The translations under genes were made by a program, and so were the position numbers. Below, piece after piece: positions 42,601-50,834 of a stretch of DNA of 64,000 nt (its first letter is position 1; each line of letters opens with the position of its first letter). The DNA is taken from assembly GCF_900108335.1 (NCBI RefSeq), contig NZ_FNVT01000007.1, positions 248,001 to 312,000 of the forward strand. Direction: 5' to 3'. Source of the DNA: Nonomuraea solani. Lineage in GTDB: Bacteria; Actinomycetota; Actinomycetes; Streptosporangiales; Streptosporangiaceae. The notes under the pieces were generated by a model. The model made no database searches. It was not told the DNA's origin and was given only the letters and a program-made list of their open reading frames with translations.

Positions 42601-45600
42601 CGGCGTGGAAGAGGGTGAGAGCCTCCTCCAAGGCCGCCACCTGCCCCCTCGCGTCCCCGGCGCGGGCCGCCAGTGCGGCCAGGCGGTCGCGTACGACGGC
42701 CTCCTTGAGCGGGTCGCCGGCGGCCAGCCCGAGCGCGGAGTACAGCCGTTCCTCGGCCTCCTGCGGCTCGCCCAGCTCCACGTCCAGGGCGGCCCGGCCC
42801 AGGGTGGCGGTCAGCAGGGCCTCCAGGTCGCCCTCGGCGGCGGCCAGTTCGAGGGCCCGGTCCAGGTCGGCCAGCGCGTCCTCGACCCCGCCCAGCGCGA
42901 CCGAGCAGGACGCGCGCATGGTCAGCGCCGCCGCCTCCTTGGCGGGCGCCCGCAGCCGTACGAACGTCTCCGCCGCCGCCCCGAACTCCTCCAGCGCCCG
43001 CTCCGGTTCCCCCTCCGTGTACGACAGCACGCCCAGGTTGTACCGCACGGACCCGGCCCCGTCGTGGTGGGCGATGGACTCGTACTCGCGCTCGGCCAGC
43101 TCGAAGGCCGCCCGCGCGCCGATCACGTCGCCCAGGCCACGGCGGCGCTGCGCCAGGCGGTACCACTCGTCGGCCGGCTCCCGTCGCCGCCCCTTGCGCC
43201 GCACGATCTCCACCAGCCGGATCTCGCAGGCCGCCGCCTGGGTCCGGTGGCCGCGAGCGGCCAGCAGGACGGCCTGGGCGTCGAGCGTGCGGCAGGCGTC
43301 CTCCCACGCCCCCGCCGCCTCCAGCTCGATGGCGCAGGCGGCAATGCGCTCCCCGGCCGCGACGAGGTCGTCCTGGTCCACGGCCGCCCTGGCGGCGTGG
43401 ACCAGGGCCAGGGCCGCCGATTCCGTCTCGCCGAGCCCCAGGTACAGCTCGCGGGCCCGGCCCGCGCAGTCCACGGCGCCGTCCGGGTCGCCGGCGGCCA
43501 GGTACGCCTCCGCCGCGTGCCCCAGTTGCCCCGCCTCCTCCGCGGCCAGCCCGGCGCCCTCGCACAGCGCGACGGCCCGCAGGTGGTGCTCGACGGCGCG
43601 GGCCGGATCGCCGGCCTGGAGGTGCACGATCCCCATGTTGCCGAGCTGCAGCGCCTCGGAACGCGTCTCCCCGACGTCCCGATAGGCGTCGGCCGCCCGC
43701 CCGAAGGCCGCCAGCGCCCGGTCGGGCTCGCCCAGCTCCTCGTGGCCGGCCCCCTTCCGGGACAGCGCGTAGGCCGCCCGCGCCAGGAGCCCCGCCGCCT
43801 CGAACGCCGCCGCGGCCCGCTCCAGCACCTCGCCGGCGATGCGCGGGCGGCCCAGCTCGCCCAGGTGCAGCGCCGTGTCCAGCAGGAACTCGCCGCGCTC
43901 GCCCGGCGACCAGGGCCGCTGCCCGGCGAACCGCAGCAGCTTGAGCGCCATGTCGTCGTCCGCGATGCGCAGCGCCAGCTCGGTGGCCGCCTGGGCGAGC
44001 TGCTCGTCCACCGGCGGCGGGTCCGCCAGCGCGGCGCCGAGCCGCTCCAGCAGGTCGGCGTCCCCGTCGCCGGCCAGGGCCAGCGCCTCGGCCAGGTCGC
44101 GCGGGTCGCCCTGCGCCGAAAAGCGCGCCAGCAGCGCCCGGCAGAGCGTCCCGTGCACGGGCCCGTGGTCGCTCGAGGTCTTCACGGCCAGCTCGACACC
44201 CTGGCGGGCGGAGCGTACGGCCTCGTGCAGGTCCTCGGTCCCGCCCTCCCGCGCGGCGCGCCACCGCAGCACCTCCGAGAGCAGCCCGTACGCCTCCGCG
44301 CGGAAGGCCAGCCGCTCACCGGCCGCCAGGGCGTCGTGCAGCGCGGCGACGGCCTCGTCGGCGGTCTGGGGGGTGAGCTCCAGTTTGAGCGCCCGGGCGA
44401 GCAGCAGCAGCGACGTGGCCCTGGCCGGGTCGCGCCCGTCGTACGCGGCCACGGCGGCACGGGCGGCGGCGATCGCCTCCGCCGGGTCCCCGCCGGCCAC
44501 CACGGCCCGCCTGAGCAGCGCGTTCGCCAGGCCGTCCAGGATCCTGGGGCGTTCCCGGTGCCCGGCGGGGGCGAGCCTGGCCGCCTCGCGCAGGACGTCG
44601 ACGGTCACGTCCAGGTCGGCGAGGTCGCCGGTCACGTCGTAGCGGCGCCGGCGGCGGTCGCCGAGCAGCCCGAGGCGGACGACGGGGTCGGTGCCGAGCC
44701 CGCGCGCCGTCTCGTCGGGCGTGACGTGCAGGGCCTCCAGCATCTCCATGCCGGCTTCGAGCGAGCGCTCGTTCCCCGTGATGACGAACCACTCGATCAG
44801 CCCGGCCGCGTACGGCGCCAGCACGGCGGGATGCGCCCACTGCTCGTGCCAGAAGTCCAGGGCGCACTGCCCCACCCTGATGAACGCCAGCAGGTCACCG
44901 TCCGCGCACGACGCGGCGGCCCGCGCCTGGGTGACGTCGACGAGCGCGAGCAGCGCCTGCGACCGGTCCTGGCCGCCCGGCGGGGTCTCGGCCGCCGACA
45001 GGTAGGCCCTGACCAGCTCCTCGTCGCCGGGCGCCGCCAGGCCCAGCGCCGCCGCCAGCTCGCCCGCGTACGCGGCCTCGACGGGCCCGGACAGCGCCGC
45101 CCTGAACAGCACGTGCACCGCGTCGTCGATGACCTCCCGGTCGCCGGTCAGCCCGTACAGGTGGACCAGACCGGTGCCCAGCGGTTCGAGCGCGCCGGGC
45201 GCCCAGGAGGGGTCGGGCGAGCGCATCGACTCCTCCAGCAGCAGTTGCCCGAGCCGGTCGGCCACCTCCCGCGTCGGGCGCGCCATGGCGCGGCGGACCA
45301 GCGCGTGGATCAGCAGCCCCACGTGCCGGTAGGAGGCCGGGTCCACGTGCCGGAACAGCTCCTCGACCAGCCCGGCCCACGTGCCGGCCGAATCGCCCGG
45401 CGGCCCGCTGGAGCCGCGCAGCTTCTCCGGCAAGCGCCCGGGGTCCAGCACGGCCACGGCGGCGAAGAAGGCGCCCGCCACCGCCGCGTCCCGCGTGGTC
45501 CGCTGGTCGAGCCGGTAGCGGGCCAGGTGCAGCATCCCGATCAGCCGCCAGGTGGCGGCGTCGGACCGGTCGCCGGCGCACGCCCGCATCGCCTGTTCGG

Positions 45601-45703
45601 CCTCGGCGAGGGCCGCGGGATCCCAGATCAGCTCGGGATCCGCGGCCCGCTCGAACCGCTCGATGCGGGCGGCCAGTGCATCGGCCGGATCGGTCATGCG
45701 CAC
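39662..45703 (-). CDS. Giant TPR-repeat protein with C-terminal CHAT domain (Cys replaced)
   Basis: 2013 residues. About 1-1500 is an almost continuous array of helical TPR-like repeats (many A-x-x-x-x-x-A-L-x-L-x-x and G-D-P-A-x-A pairs, with clear TPRs at about 590-1000 and 1230-1450). The last about 350 residues are a CHAT (caspase-HetF-associated with TPRs) domain. The His of H-L-A-C-H-G (H1883) is kept, but the Cys of the usual L-S-A-C motif is His (L-L-S-A-H-E-H, H1923; codon 39935-39937 is CAC). It may be a non-proteolytic scaffold or use an altered centre. GTG 45703 (ATG 45697 alternative). It lies 39 bases after the GH39-like gene on the same strand. Confidence 0.9.
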   Translation of the reverse strand: MRMTDPADALAARIERFERAADPELIWDPAALAEAEQAMRACAGDRSDAATWRLIGMLHLARYRLDQRTTRDAAVAGAFFAAVAVLDPGRLPEKLRGSSGPPGDSAGTWAGLVEELFRHVDPASYRHVGLLIHALVRRAMARPTREVADRLGQLLLEESMRSPDPSWAPGALEPLGTGLVHLYGLTGDREVIDDAVHVLFRAALSGPVEAAYAGELAAALGLAAPGDEELVRAYLSAAETPPGGQDRSQALLALVDVTQARAAASCADGDLLAFIRVGQCALDFWHEQWAHPAVLAPYAAGLIEWFVITGNERSLEAGMEMLEALHVTPDETARGLGTDPVVRLGLLGDRRRRRYDVTGDLADLDVTVDVLREAARLAPAGHRERPRILDGLANALLRRAVVAGGDPAEAIAAARAAVAAYDGRDPARATSLLLLARALKLELTPQTADEAVAALHDALAAGERLAFRAEAYGLLSEVLRWRAAREGGTEDLHEAVRSARQGVELAVKTSSDHGPVHGTLCRALLARFSAQGDPRDLAEALALAGDGDADLLERLGAALADPPPVDEQLAQAATELALRIADDDMALKLLRFAGQRPWSPGERGEFLLDTALHLGELGRPRIAGEVLERAAAAFEAAGLLARAAYALSRKGAGHEELGEPDRALAAFGRAADAYRDVGETRSEALQLGNMGIVHLQAGDPARAVEHHLRAVALCEGAGLAAEEAGQLGHAAEAYLAAGDPDGAVDCAGRARELYLGLGETESAALALVHAARAAVDQDDLVAAGERIAACAIELEAAGAWEDACRTLDAQAVLLAARGHRTQAAACEIRLVEIVRRKGRRREPADEWYRLAQRRRGLGDVIGARAAFELAEREYESIAHHDGAGSVRYNLGVLSYTEGEPERALEEFGAAAETFVRLRAPAKEAAALTMRASCSVALGGVEDALADLDRALELAAAEGDLEALLTATLGRAALDVELGEPQEAEERLYSALGLAAGDPLKEAVVRDRLAALAARAGDARGQVAALEEALTLFHAGGQARLAALASIKLGFALEERGEFRRARTALEEGLAGLASAPGPRPAGTPFEVVAAMAGDLDADVLSRLATIQLTLGDLSGGRATLTQALSTLRAGGHRGEAATRLENRLRLEEAEAAGDLTTVRHLAEQALTTASPSATASFGTPTEWPPADASATPLGTAVFPEAAARPEGTALPGSAGPPVPTGDPSERSYLLAKLSACCLALGDPAAAYDYAAHGYRLRDERMLDHLRNLGTAARALGRTGEAVEHLSKAVDLARDADSALPARLARSLGLLATALTDQARWEEAARAYEEGLSLLEAPIWRALRAPLLSGRAALHLELGELNEATTRYRQAISLKEELGDTTGLADAYADLSLTHELSGDPAQALPLAERALDLEDAPRSRVLILLALARLTPPERAESLLSEALATAQELGFRAGEAIALRHLGALDLTTASYARARRRLSTAIDLLTDLGHDLELGAAHHHRSMAAAELGDLPNALTDAEHACALGHPPATDRAVHLAVRLNRGLTAWTHAETAKSTALSTVLSARLHRNAAPGTPGQDAPHGVPRDLAEAEHRGLTEVRTLTTAARHTRDPEHAARLLRRAHTAQATLEALWTRMEPLAPDHVALHRPAPLTQADLDFLVGRPDGPIGLLAFHLTEAPPPTRPSETEDDTLIGDGGLNGEDTVIVLAHRTGWPEPRAFPTTVTRALLAAFLRTTNGRRPGLLDIEARRRRAALWRELADRLLAGALAALGDDLTHLHLFPHAELRRVPLHALAPNGRMLLERLPVTYAPSATVLSRLHHRAPARGADSLALGFTPDPAERLVVESEAEDVAGILATRPRTGQDATSGLLNGSWDVVHLACHGVFDDAGPSGPGIRLADGLLTTRRLMTMNVDARLALLSAHEHQPAGTTSGAGVAELGYALLHAGARSAVLTLWPVSPEITRVLMRDLHTRLHHGATPAEALRAAVLGLRELYGSAEPDLWAAYILTGLPR

Positions 45704-45742
45704 AGGCTCTCACCAGCGTGCGCCTCCGTACAGGATTGCCTA

Positions 45743-47518
45743 TTACGGTGCGAACTCGATCAGGGAAACACCCGGCATGGGCAGCTCGAAAGTGAGGCTC
45801 GGCGAGCCGCCGGTGACGGTGGCGGGCGGGGTCAGCTCGTCGAGGCCGTCGGCCGCGCGGAGTTTGTCCCACTGCTCGCCGGACGGCCAGTCGCCGCCGC
45901 CCATCGACTGCCAGACCGCCTCCACGTTGGTGTGGTCGCGGTCGATGCGGTGGTGGGTGAGCGTGTACGTGCCCTCCAGCCCGTCCACGGTCAGCTCGAT
46001 CGTGCGCGCCAGCTCGGGGGCGCCGGTCGCCTGGGTGTTGTTGAGCGTGCCGTTCCAGACCAGCACGCCGACGCGGCCGTCGTCGTGCCGGGCCGCCCAC
46101 ACCTCGACGCCGCCCGCGTCGCCGTCGAGCTCGGCCGCGAGTTCGGCGCCGCCCAGCCGGTTGGCCAGGCTGAGCGCGTGGAAGCGCGGCTTGCGCAGGT
46201 TGCCGACCGTCAGCAGCCCGAACCCGCCGTGGAACAGCCGGGGCGGGCGCCCCAGCTCCTCGAAGTGGTCGGAGGCCACCCAGTGCGACAGCGCGTCGAC
46301 CCGGCCCGCGGCCGACTTCATGCCGTGCAGCAGGAACGCCGCCCCGAACGGGCCGTCGCCGATGCCGTGGAAGTGGGTCGGCGTGGGGCCCCACTCGGTC
46401 CACCAGATCGGCACGTCGCGCCCGTGCCTGGCCAGCGCGGGCCGCCAGTCGAGCGGCGCGTTGCCGTAGGTGTGGGTCGAGATGAAGTCGAGCGCCGCGC
46501 CCGACTCCTCGACGTGGGCGAGCAGCTCCTCGACCCAGCCGTTCGCGGCCGAGGACGGGCCGCCGACGCGCAGGTCCGGGTGGACGTTCTTCACGGCGGC
46601 GGCGGTGACGTCGTAGAGCAGGAAGTACTCCTCGGGGGTGCCGGACCAGAAGACGGCCAGGTTCGGCTCGTTCCAGACCTCGAAGGCCCAGTGGTCGATC
46701 AGCTCGTGTACGCCGTACCGCTCCGCCAGGTGCTCGACCAGCGCCCTGACCAGGTCGCCCCACGCCTCGAAGTCCTTGGGGGGCGAGATGACGGCCGCGT
46801 ACTCGAAGACGGTCTTGGATGGGTCGGCGGCCAGGTCGCGGGGCATGTAGCCGAGCTCCACGATCGGCCGCAGGCCCAGCTCGACGACCTTGTCGTAGAC
46901 GCGGTCCACGCCGCTGAAGTCATAGACCGGCCCCTCGCGGTAGACGCCGAGGTCGTCGCCGAGGATGGCGTGCGCCCTGACCGTCTGGACGCCGAGCTCG
47001 TCGCGCACCGTCCGCAGCGCCGCCGCCAGCTCCTCGCCGATGGGCCTGCCGCCGGTCTCGTCGGTGCTCAGCAGGTGTGACAGGTGCTCGGAGCCCACCA
47101 TGTACGCCCACGGCCGCAGCAGCTCACGCGTCACCCGCCCCGCGTCCACCCGCACGGACAGCACCGTGGTGCCCGCGGTCAGCGGCTCGGCCCGCACGGC
47201 CGCGGAGAAGGGCCCGGTGTGGTCCATGGCGGAGACGGCGGCCACGGTGTACTCGGCCGCCCCATGACCGGTGTCCACGTAGCGGCACGCCGGGACGGCG
47301 GGGACGTCCACCTCCGGCGGGGCGGCCGGAGCCCCGTCCCTGTGCACCAGGTAGCCGATGGCGCCGGGGACCGGGTCCCAGGTCAGCGTCACGTGCCCGG
47401 CCCCCGGGGCCGCCCGGAGGCCGGTGGGGGCCTTCAGAGCGGGCCTCGGGGCTGCGGCGACCTCGCCGGACGCGTCACCGATGCGGTCCTGCCAGTCGCT
47501 GTGGGCGGCCGAGTTCAT
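45743..47518 (-). CDS. GH39-like glycoside hydrolase with N-terminal Fn3 domain
   Basis: 591 residues without a signal peptide. Residues about 30-115 form a fibronectin-type III domain (A-P-G-A-G-H-V-T-L-T-W-D-P-V-P-G), followed by a clan GH-A barrel with acid/base Glu in F-E-V-W-N-E-P-N (about E284) and nucleophile Glu in I-W-W-T-E-W-G-P (about E375), and a C-terminal beta-sandwich. GH39 contains beta-xylosidases, iduronidases and beta-glucosidases, so the sugar is open. ATG 47518 chosen over the overlapping TTG. It is the last gene of the LacI operon, 28 bases after the secreted hydrolase. Confidence 0.82.
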   Translation of the reverse strand: MNSAAHSDWQDRIGDASGEVAAAPRPALKAPTGLRAAPGAGHVTLTWDPVPGAIGYLVHRDGAPAAPPEVDVPAVPACRYVDTGHGAAEYTVAAVSAMDHTGPFSAAVRAEPLTAGTTVLSVRVDAGRVTRELLRPWAYMVGSEHLSHLLSTDETGGRPIGEELAAALRTVRDELGVQTVRAHAILGDDLGVYREGPVYDFSGVDRVYDKVVELGLRPIVELGYMPRDLAADPSKTVFEYAAVISPPKDFEAWGDLVRALVEHLAERYGVHELIDHWAFEVWNEPNLAVFWSGTPEEYFLLYDVTAAAVKNVHPDLRVGGPSSAANGWVEELLAHVEESGAALDFISTHTYGNAPLDWRPALARHGRDVPIWWTEWGPTPTHFHGIGDGPFGAAFLLHGMKSAAGRVDALSHWVASDHFEELGRPPRLFHGGFGLLTVGNLRKPRFHALSLANRLGGAELAAELDGDAGGVEVWAARHDDGRVGVLVWNGTLNNTQATGAPELARTIELTVDGLEGTYTLTHHRIDRDHTNVEAVWQSMGGGDWPSGEQWDKLRAADGLDELTPPATVTGGSPSLTFELPMPGVSLIEFAP

Positions 47519-47546
47519 CAACGATTACCCCGTTTCATCTAAAGGG

Positions 47547-49070
47547 TCATTTCTTGGGCGGGACGACGTCCCATTCCTCGATCCGCATCACCGGGCGCAG
47601 CTTGGCCTCCACGCCGGAGCCCGCGAAGTAGCGGTGCAGGTTGCCGCCGGTGAGCACGTTGCTCAGGGCGGCCATGGCCATGCCCTGGTCGAGCGCCAGG
47701 TACCACTTGGACACGACCCCCGAGCGGACGGCGATCGCGTCGTAGAACCCGCCGGGACCGTAGGCGTCGAAGTCCCTGCGCAGCTTGGCCAGGTTGTCCA
47801 GGGCCGCGGACTTCGCGTACGGCAGCGCCAGGAAGCTGGCGTGCGGCGTCACCACGCCCTCCTTGTACGATTCCGGCGCCGGCTGGGCCGGACGGCAGCC
47901 CTCGTAGCCGGGGTCGACGTTGGTGCGCTCGCGGTCGGACATGTAGCCGGGCCCGTCCATGCCGAGCTGGTCCACCCCGTACACCTCGTAGGTGCCGAGC
48001 GGGTCGTTGGACGGGGAGAAGCCCCAGTAGCCGTACTCGGCCTCGTTCAGGCCGTGCTCGATCTGGGCCTGGACGAACACCGGGTGGTTGCGGCCCCAGG
48101 CGCGCGGCGCCCACTTGGCCTCCGGGACGACCAGGTCGGGCATGAGGGCCTCGAACATCGAGCCGCCCCAGTTGGGGACGAATCGCATGCCGCGGTACTC
48201 GTACGTGCCCTCCCAGACGTTGACGCCCAGGTACTGCTTCCAGGAGCCGACCGGCTTCTGCTCCTGCCAGCCGAAGTCGCAGCCGTTGTCGGGGAACGTG
48301 CGGTAGGGGCCGTAGTAGCTCTCGCGCGGGATCTGGCCGAGCGCGATACCCACGTACTGGCCGATGCGGGTCTCGGCGGGGGCGCCGTAGTGGTGGCAGG
48401 TGGAGTAGACGGTCGTGCCCGTGCCGGCGTAGTCGCTCTCGACGAAGCAGTCATTGGGTCCCGGCGGCCGCTCCGGCCAGAAACCGCCGCGCAGCAGGCC
48501 GGTCCCGGCGTCGGGGCGGGCCGCCGGATCGTAGTAGGAGGCGAAGTTCATGGAGGTGACCAGCCGGTCGGCGGCTCTGGCGTGGGCCGGCACGGCGGTG
48601 CGGATCATCATGAGGGCGCTCGCCAGCCAGCCGTTGTCCACGCTGGAGGCGAACAGCCGGACCGGCTCGCCGGTGCCGGGCCAGGAGGTGACGAGCGCGA
48701 GGGTGGCGGGGTCGTACCAGTTGTAGTACTGGCCGGTCGGGGTGTCGCGCTCCATCTTCTCCAGCGCACGCAGGACCCTGCCGACCCTGGAGGCCGCGTC
48801 GGCGCCGCTGATGAGGCGCAGGTCGCGGGCGGCGAGCGTGCTCCACAGGTACGTGCCGATGTTGGTGGGCGAGGTGACCTGGGCCCTCGTCCTGAGGTCG
48901 CCGGTCACCTTGTCGGAGGGGACGCCGGTGGCCGGTTCGACCATGGCGGCCATCGAGCGCCAGGTGTCCTTGGCGTACCGGTGGAGTGTGCTGTCCGTTG
49001 AGGCGTTCGCTGGAGCGGCGGTCGCGGCTAAGGAGAGAACGAGCAGGCCGGAAAGGACCGTCTTGCGCAT
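47547..49070 (-). CDS. Secreted GH144/DUF3131-like glycoside hydrolase
   Basis: 507 residues with a signal peptide cut near A-N-A-S. The mature protein looks like an all-helical (alpha/alpha)6 toroid: T-S-P-T-N-I-G-T-Y-L-W-S, N-W-Y-D-P-A-T-L, S-S-V-D-N-G-W-L-A and later W-G-G-S-M-F-E-A and W-G-F-S-P-S. These match the glucoamylase-like/DUF3131 group that includes GH144 endo-beta-1,2-glucanases. It probably acts outside the cell on a beta-glucan. Assignment to GH144 itself is from motif memory. It lies between the permeases and the GH39-like gene in the operon. Confidence 0.75.
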   Translation of the reverse strand: MRKTVLSGLLVLSLAATAAPANASTDSTLHRYAKDTWRSMAAMVEPATGVPSDKVTGDLRTRAQVTSPTNIGTYLWSTLAARDLRLISGADAASRVGRVLRALEKMERDTPTGQYYNWYDPATLALVTSWPGTGEPVRLFASSVDNGWLASALMMIRTAVPAHARAADRLVTSMNFASYYDPAARPDAGTGLLRGGFWPERPPGPNDCFVESDYAGTGTTVYSTCHHYGAPAETRIGQYVGIALGQIPRESYYGPYRTFPDNGCDFGWQEQKPVGSWKQYLGVNVWEGTYEYRGMRFVPNWGGSMFEALMPDLVVPEAKWAPRAWGRNHPVFVQAQIEHGLNEAEYGYWGFSPSNDPLGTYEVYGVDQLGMDGPGYMSDRERTNVDPGYEGCRPAQPAPESYKEGVVTPHASFLALPYAKSAALDNLAKLRRDFDAYGPGGFYDAIAVRSGVVSKWYLALDQGMAMAALSNVLTGGNLHRYFAGSGVEAKLRPVMRIEEWDVVPPKK

Positions 49071-49082
49071 GGAGGTGCTCCT

Positions 49083-49904
49083 CTACTTGAGGCCGGTGGT
49101 GGCGATGCCCTGGATGAAGAAGCGCTGCAGGAAGACGAACAGGAACAGGATCGGCGCGATGACCACGACCGATCCGGCGACCAGCAGGTTGTAGTGGGTG
49201 CCCTCGAAGTCGTTGAGGATGTTGAGTGCGACGGGGAGGGTGTACATGTTCTCGCTCTGGGCGACCACGGCCGGCCAGAGGAAGTTGTTCCACGAGCCGA
49301 GGAACGTGATCAGCCCCAGCGTGGCCAGCGGCGGCCCGCACAGCGGCAGGATGATGGTGGCGAAGATCCGGAACTCGCGCGCGCCGTCCACCCGGGCCGC
49401 GTCGATCAGCTCGTCGGGCAGGTCGGAGATGAACTGCCGCATCATGAAGACGCCCAGCGGCGTCACCACGGTCGGCAGGATGATCCCGATGAACGTGTTG
49501 ACCATGCCGAGCTTGGCGATCAGCACGAACTGCGGCACCATCAGCACGATCGCCGGGATCGCCAGTTGCACCAGCACCAGGCCGAACGCCAGGTTCTTGC
49601 CGCGGAAGGAGAGCTTGGCGAAGGCGTAGCCGACCATGGAGCAGAACAGCAGGTTGGTGGCGACCAGCACGAGCGCGATGATCAGGCTGTTGGCGAACGC
49701 GGTGCCGATGCTGACCCGGTCGAACAGCTCGGCGAAGTTGTCGAGCGTCCACGTCTGAGGCCAGAACGTGGGCGGGTCCTGCCGGATCTCCCGCTCGGGC
49801 TTGACCGAGCTGAGCGCCGTCCACAGGAACGGCCCGGCGACCAGCAGCAGGCCCACGGCGAGCCCGAGGTAGACGATCGCGCGCTGGCGGCGGGTCCTGT
49901 TCAC
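49083..49904 (-). CDS. Sugar ABC transporter permease, MalG type
   Basis: 273-residue CUT1 permease, about six spans, EAA loop (D-E-L-I-D-A-A-R-V-D-G-A) and a final F-F-I-Q-G-I-A-T-T-G-L-K. It overlaps the MalF-type gene upstream by four bases and is 12 bases before the secreted hydrolase gene. Part of the second LacI-controlled sugar operon. Confidence 0.93.
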   Translation of the reverse strand: MNRTRRQRAIVYLGLAVGLLLVAGPFLWTALSSVKPEREIRQDPPTFWPQTWTLDNFAELFDRVSIGTAFANSLIIALVLVATNLLFCSMVGYAFAKLSFRGKNLAFGLVLVQLAIPAIVLMVPQFVLIAKLGMVNTFIGIILPTVVTPLGVFMMRQFISDLPDELIDAARVDGAREFRIFATIILPLCGPPLATLGLITFLGSWNNFLWPAVVAQSENMYTLPVALNILNDFEGTHYNLLVAGSVVVIAPILFLFVFLQRFFIQGIATTGLK

Positions 49905-50830
49905 CGGTTCCTCCCCAGCCTGAGTTGCAGGATCGCCAGCGCCACGATCACCGTGAACAGCACGGTCGAGGCGGCCCCGGCGTAGCCGTAGTTGCCGACG
50001 CCGAACTGGTCGAAGATCGCCAGCGAGGCCGACAGCGTCGAGTTGAGCGGGCCGCCGTTGGTCATGACGAGCGGCTCCTCCAGGAACTGCATGAATCCGA
50101 CCGAGCTGTAGACGGTGCAGAACAGCAGCACCGGGCGGAGCGAGGGCACGGTCACCGAGCGGAAGCGGGCCCAGCGGCCCGCGCCGTCCACCTCGGCCGC
50201 CTCGTACAGCTCTCTCGGGATGGTCTGCAGGGCGGCCAGCAGCACGACCATGTTGAAGCCGAAGCTGCGCCAGGCCGTCATCACGATGATCGAGGGCAGG
50301 GCGGTGCTCTCGTCCTGCAGCCAGTTCGGGCCCTGGATCCCCACCAGCTCCAGCAGCCGGTTGACGAGCCCGGCCTGCGGCTCCAGCAGGAACTTCCAGG
50401 CCACCGCGACGCCGATGATGCTGGTGATGTTGGGCAGGTAGTAGCCGAGCCGGAAGAACGCGGCGGGCAGCCGGGCGATGCCGGAGTTGAGCGCCACGGC
50501 GGCGGCCAGCCCGAGGCCGATCGTCAGCGGCAGCGCCGTGAGCACGAACACGACGGTGTTGAGCGCCGCCCTGCGCATGGCGTCGTCGTTCATGAGCCGC
50601 AGATAGTTGTCGACGCCGACCAGGTTGACGCCGAGCGGGTCGGTCACGTCGGTGCTGCGCATGTCGGTGAAGCTCATCCCGATGCCGACGAGCAGCGGCC
50701 CCAGGTAGAACACCATGAACAGCACCACGAACGGGAGGATGAAGATCCAGCCGATGCCCGACTGGCGTAATGCGCCCCTGACCTTGATCGGGGGCGGGGC
50801 GGCCGGCGCCTGCCTCGTCAGGACCGCCAT
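49901..50830 (-). CDS. Sugar ABC transporter permease, MalF type
   Basis: 309-residue CUT1 permease with an N-terminal cytoplasmic Pro-rich segment, about six spans and EAA loop (L-Y-E-A-A-E-V-D-G-A). The open frame extends into the binding-protein gene, but ATG 50830 is four bases after that gene's stop and gives the normal N-terminus. Confidence 0.92.
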   Translation of the reverse strand: MAVLTRQAPAAPPPIKVRGALRQSGIGWIFILPFVVLFMVFYLGPLLVGIGMSFTDMRSTDVTDPLGVNLVGVDNYLRLMNDDAMRRAALNTVVFVLTALPLTIGLGLAAAVALNSGIARLPAAFFRLGYYLPNITSIIGVAVAWKFLLEPQAGLVNRLLELVGIQGPNWLQDESTALPSIIVMTAWRSFGFNMVVLLAALQTIPRELYEAAEVDGAGRWARFRSVTVPSLRPVLLFCTVYSSVGFMQFLEEPLVMTNGGPLNSTLSASLAIFDQFGVGNYGYAGAASTVLFTVIVALAILQLRLGRNR

Positions 50831-50834
50831 GGGA

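Noticed and set aside
39662..45703. Craspase-type (type III-E) TPR-CHAT effector
   Set aside because: No gRAMP, CRISPR or other cas gene is present, the protein is about three times larger than Craspase TPR-CHAT, and its nucleophile is missing.
42224..47080. A very long open frame (over 1600 codons) antisense to the CHAT and GH39-like genes
   Set aside because: It lacks family motifs, is rich in Gly/Arg/Val/Gln as expected for the complement of high-GC coding DNA, and covers two well-supported genes plus their spacer.
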